Shown in pieces: positions 4,810-7,203 of a stretch of 7,203 bases of DNA. The DNA comes from Bacteroidaceae bacterium. Lineage in GTDB: Bacteria > Bacteroidota > Bacteroidia > Bacteroidales > Bacteroidaceae. Where the stretch lies: assembly GCA_028707655.1 (NCBI GenBank), contig JAQWAN010000107.1, forward strand, positions 1 to 7,203, written 5' to 3'. The stretch's first letter is position 1. Each line of letters begins with the position of its first letter. A program made the translations under genes and the position numbers. Below the pieces are notes generated by a model. The model saw nothing but the letters and a program-made list of their open reading frames with translations, did no database searches and was not told the origin of the DNA.

Positions 4810-7203
4810 TTATTCCGTAGAAGTAGCGCTTGTCTCTACACAAATCTTTTTGGTATCTTCTGTCAAGTCTACAGAGATAGTTGCTCCGCTTTGTAAATCC
4901 GATTGAATCAGTTTTTCAGCGATTGCATCTTCTAAATAGCTTTGAATTGCTCGTTTTAATGGGCGAGCACCATATTTGGAGTCGTACCCCTTTTCTGCTA
5001 TATATCTTTTTGCAGCATCGGATATTTGAAGTGTGTAACCTAATTTGGCTATTCTACTGGAGAGTAAATTTAATTCTATAGTTATTATCTCTTGTATGTC
5101 GTTTAACTGTAGAGAACTGAATGTAATAATCTCATCAATTCGATTTAAAAATTCAGGAGAAAATGTTTTCTCTAATGATTTTTTTATAATGGATTTTGTT
5201 GCAGCTTCATTACTCTCTGGTGTGTTTAGTTCAAATCCAAGAGATGATTTACGCTCTTTTATTTGACGTGACCCAATATTAGAGGTCATAATAATAACTG
5301 TATTCCTAAAATCAATAGTACATCCTGAACTATCGGTTAAACGGCCCTCATCCATTATTTGCAGTAAGATATTGAAAACATCAGAGTGTGCTTTTTCTAT
5401 CTCATCAAACAAAACGATAGAGTAAGGTTTACGTTTTACTTTCTCGGATAATTGACCACCTTCTTCATAGCCTACGTATCCTGGAGGTGCTCCTATAAGA
5501 CGAGATGCTGCAAATTTCTCCATGTACTCACTCATGTCTATTCGAATAATAGCATCTGCTGAGCCAAACATGTTTTTGGCTAGCTCTTTTGCTAACAGTG
5601 TTTTACCTACGCCTGTGGGACCTAAAAAAAGAAAGGAACCAATGGGTCTATTCGGATCTTTTAAGCCGGTACGGCCGCGGCGAATGGCTTTTACGAGCTT
5701 ATCAACGGCTGTATCTTGTGAAATAACAGCAGCTTTTAATTGCTCATTCATTTTGATGAGTTTCTTATTCTCCACTATAGCCATCCTGCTAACAGGAATA
5801 CCCGTGATAGAGGAAACCACATTTTCTACCTGGTCTCTATTAACTATTTGTTTGTTTTCTCGCTGTTGTTTCTTCCATTTTTTTGTCAATTCTTCGAGCA
5901 GGGCTACATGTGTTTTTTCCTTATCGCGATAACTGGCCGCTAATTCAAAGTTTTGTTGTTTTACTGCTTCTATCTTTTTAAGCTTAATGGAAGCAATCAA
6001 AGCTTCTTGTTCTTCTAATTCTTTGGGAGCAGAGACGGTTACTAAATGTACTCTTGCACCTGCTTCATCTAGTATATCAATGGCTTTATCTGGGAAATTC
6101 CTATCCGAGATATAACGATCGGCTAATTGAACGCATGAGTTAATAGCTTCCTCTGTATAAGTAACGTTGTGGTGCTCTTCGTAGCGGTCTTTGATGTTAT
6201 TCAAAATCTTAAATGTTTCCTCTAAGGTAGTAGGGTTGACTAGAACTTTTTGGAATCTACGCTCTAAAGCAGCATCCTTTTCAATTGAACTACGGTACTC
6301 CTTAACACTCGTTGCACCGATACATTGAATCTCTCCACGGGCTAAAACAGGTTTTAGCATATTAGCAGCATCCATTGACCCTGCTGCTGAACCTGCACCT
6401 ACTATGGTGTGAATCTCATCTATAAATATTATAATGTTAGGGTTTTTCTTTAACTCTTTTAGAATAGAGCGGATACGCTCTTCAAATTGACCTCTGTATT
6501 TTGTTCCAGCCACAACAGCCGACAAATCGAGTGCTACGATACGTTTATCAAACAACATTCTGGACACTTTGTGCTCAGCAATGCGTAATGCTAGTCCTTC
6601 TACAATAGCCGATTTACCAACACCGGGGTCGCCTATTAATATAGGATTGTTCTTTTTGCGACGACAAAGAATCTGCGCCAATCGATTAATCTCGTTCTCT
6701 CTACCAATTACAGCATCGAGTAAGCCATCTTCGGCTGACTGCGTTAGATCTGTTCCAAAGTTATCTAAAACAGGAGTTAGAGTTGCTGTATTTTGTTTAG
6801 CTGAAGAATGTTCGGCAGCTGCTTCTTTATCTTTCCAAGATGGAAAATCGTCTTCATAATCGTCATCATCATCTTCGTTTAAAGTGGCACTAGGACTTAA
6901 AGATATAGTATCTTTTGTCTTAAATTGCAAAAAATGTGATGCGGAGGAGTAGGATATATCATAGGGTTTCAACAGAGTTACAACATTACTCTTATCATCT
7001 CTTAAAATAGCCAATAATAGGTGTACAGGATAAGAAGAATCACTCTTAAGTACTCGAGACTCTAAAATAGCCAATTCTAAAATGCGAGAAGCGTCGTCTG
7101 ACAATAAAATGTCATCCATATTAACTGATGTTGAAAGAGCATCTTTACGCAATAAATTGTCTATACTTTGTTTAACTACATTCAAATCTATATCATGTGC
7201 TAG
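4810..7203 (-). CDS. clpC: ClpC, Hsp100/AAA+ unfoldase of the Clp protease, N terminus beyond window
   Basis: ClpC unfolds proteins and threads them into ClpP. The frame is open to base 7203, giving 797 visible residues (numbered from the edge). The visible start is the tail of the first Clp N-repeat (DLNVVKQSIDNLL), so the TTG at 7185 is not the true start and roughly 40-55 residues are probably missing. The second N-repeat is at about 34-92, followed by an acidic linker at 110-119. D1 has Walker A GDPGVGKS (191-198), pore loop GTKYRG (233-238), Walker B FIDE (260-263) and Arg315/316. A short middle domain of about 55 residues (about 396-451) contains a UVR-like helix pair, as in ClpC and unlike the long ClpB middle domain. 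D2 has Walker A GPTGVGKT (528-535), Walker B LFDE (598-601), pore loop GYVG (575-578), TSN sensor 1, NRID arginine 688 and sensor-2 GAR (745-747). LGF at 655-657 is at the ClpP-docking loop, supporting a ClpP partner. The gene ends in TAA, 72 bp before htpG. Confidence 0.97.
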   Translation of the reverse strand, partial: LAHDIDLNVVKQSIDNLLRKDALSTSVNMDDILLSDDASRILELAILESRVLKSDSSYPVHLLLAILRDDKSNVVTLLKPYDISYSSASHFLQFKTKDTISLSPSATLNEDDDDDYEDDFPSWKDKEAAAEHSSAKQNTATLTPVLDNFGTDLTQSAEDGLLDAVIGRENEINRLAQILCRRKKNNPILIGDPGVGKSAIVEGLALRIAEHKVSRMLFDKRIVALDLSAVVAGTKYRGQFEERIRSILKELKKNPNIIIFIDEIHTIVGAGSAAGSMDAANMLKPVLARGEIQCIGATSVKEYRSSIEKDAALERRFQKVLVNPTTLEETFKILNNIKDRYEEHHNVTYTEEAINSCVQLADRYISDRNFPDKAIDILDEAGARVHLVTVSAPKELEEQEALIASIKLKKIEAVKQQNFELAASYRDKEKTHVALLEELTKKWKKQQRENKQIVNRDQVENVVSSITGIPVSRMAIVENKKLIKMNEQLKAAVISQDTAVDKLVKAIRRGRTGLKDPNRPIGSFLFLGPTGVGKTLLAKELAKNMFGSADAIIRIDMSEYMEKFAASRLIGAPPGYVGYEEGGQLSEKVKRKPYSIVLFDEIEKAHSDVFNILLQIMDEGRLTDSSGCTIDFRNTVIIMTSNIGSRQIKERKSSLGFELNTPESNEAATKSIIKKSLEKTFSPEFLNRIDEIITFSSLQLNDIQEIITIELNLLSSRIAKLGYTLQISDAAKRYIAEKGYDSKYGARPLKRAIQSYLEDAIAEKLIQSDLQSGATISVDLTEDTKKICVETSATSTE

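Noticed and set aside
5522..5932. Plus-strand 136-codon open frame opposite clpC
   Set aside because: It lies fully antisense to conserved D2 and middle-domain sequence of ClpC. Its composition is what the complement of that coding region would give, with no recognisable domain.
6569..6859. Plus-strand 96-codon open frame opposite the ClpC D1 start
   Set aside because: It mirrors conserved Walker A coding sequence on the other strand, with no independent support.

Overview
The window looks like a conserved chromosomal segment of a Bacteroidota bacterium, probably order Bacteroidales. The evidence is: AT-rich DNA; promoter boxes of the Bacteroidota type (TTG, about 19-20 bp, TAnnTTTG) rather than TTGACA/TATAAT; start codons without clear Shine-Dalgarno sequences; an HtpG with a long C-terminal coiled-coil insert; and a tRNA without an encoded CCA. 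I cannot name genus or species. Every gene I support lies on the minus strand, so transcription runs from the right edge to the left edge.

Layout in transcription order. The right third (4810-7203) is clpC, a two-ATPase Hsp100 unfoldase. It is cut off at its N terminus by the window edge, because its frame stays open to base 7203. After a 72-bp gap containing TAGTATA-type repeats comes htpG (2689-4737), the bacterial Hsp90. It ends in a strong intrinsic terminator with a 17-bp perfect stem and a T-run. Next is a gene with its own candidate promoter (224-2530). It encodes a secreted patatin-like lipid hydrolase fused to a POTRA-like segment and an Omp85-type outer-membrane beta-barrel, resembling type Vd autotransporters. 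At the left end, behind an excellent Bacteroidota promoter, are two identical tandem tRNA-Arg(ACG) genes. The second of these runs off the left edge.

Functionally, clpC and htpG form a cytosolic protein quality-control pair: ClpC unfolds proteins and its LGF loop suggests it feeds ClpP, while HtpG remodels clients. No terminator is visible between them, so read-through is plausible. The patatin-barrel protein is a separate cell-envelope unit and the tRNA pair is a separate transcription unit.

I found no mobile element, CRISPR array, toxin-antitoxin module or obviously new multi-gene system. The most unusual details are the A19-U56 pair replacing G19-C56 in both tRNA copies, the palindrome and direct-repeat cluster upstream of htpG, the HtpG coiled-coil insert, and a missing phosphoarginine-type glutamate in the ClpC N domain.
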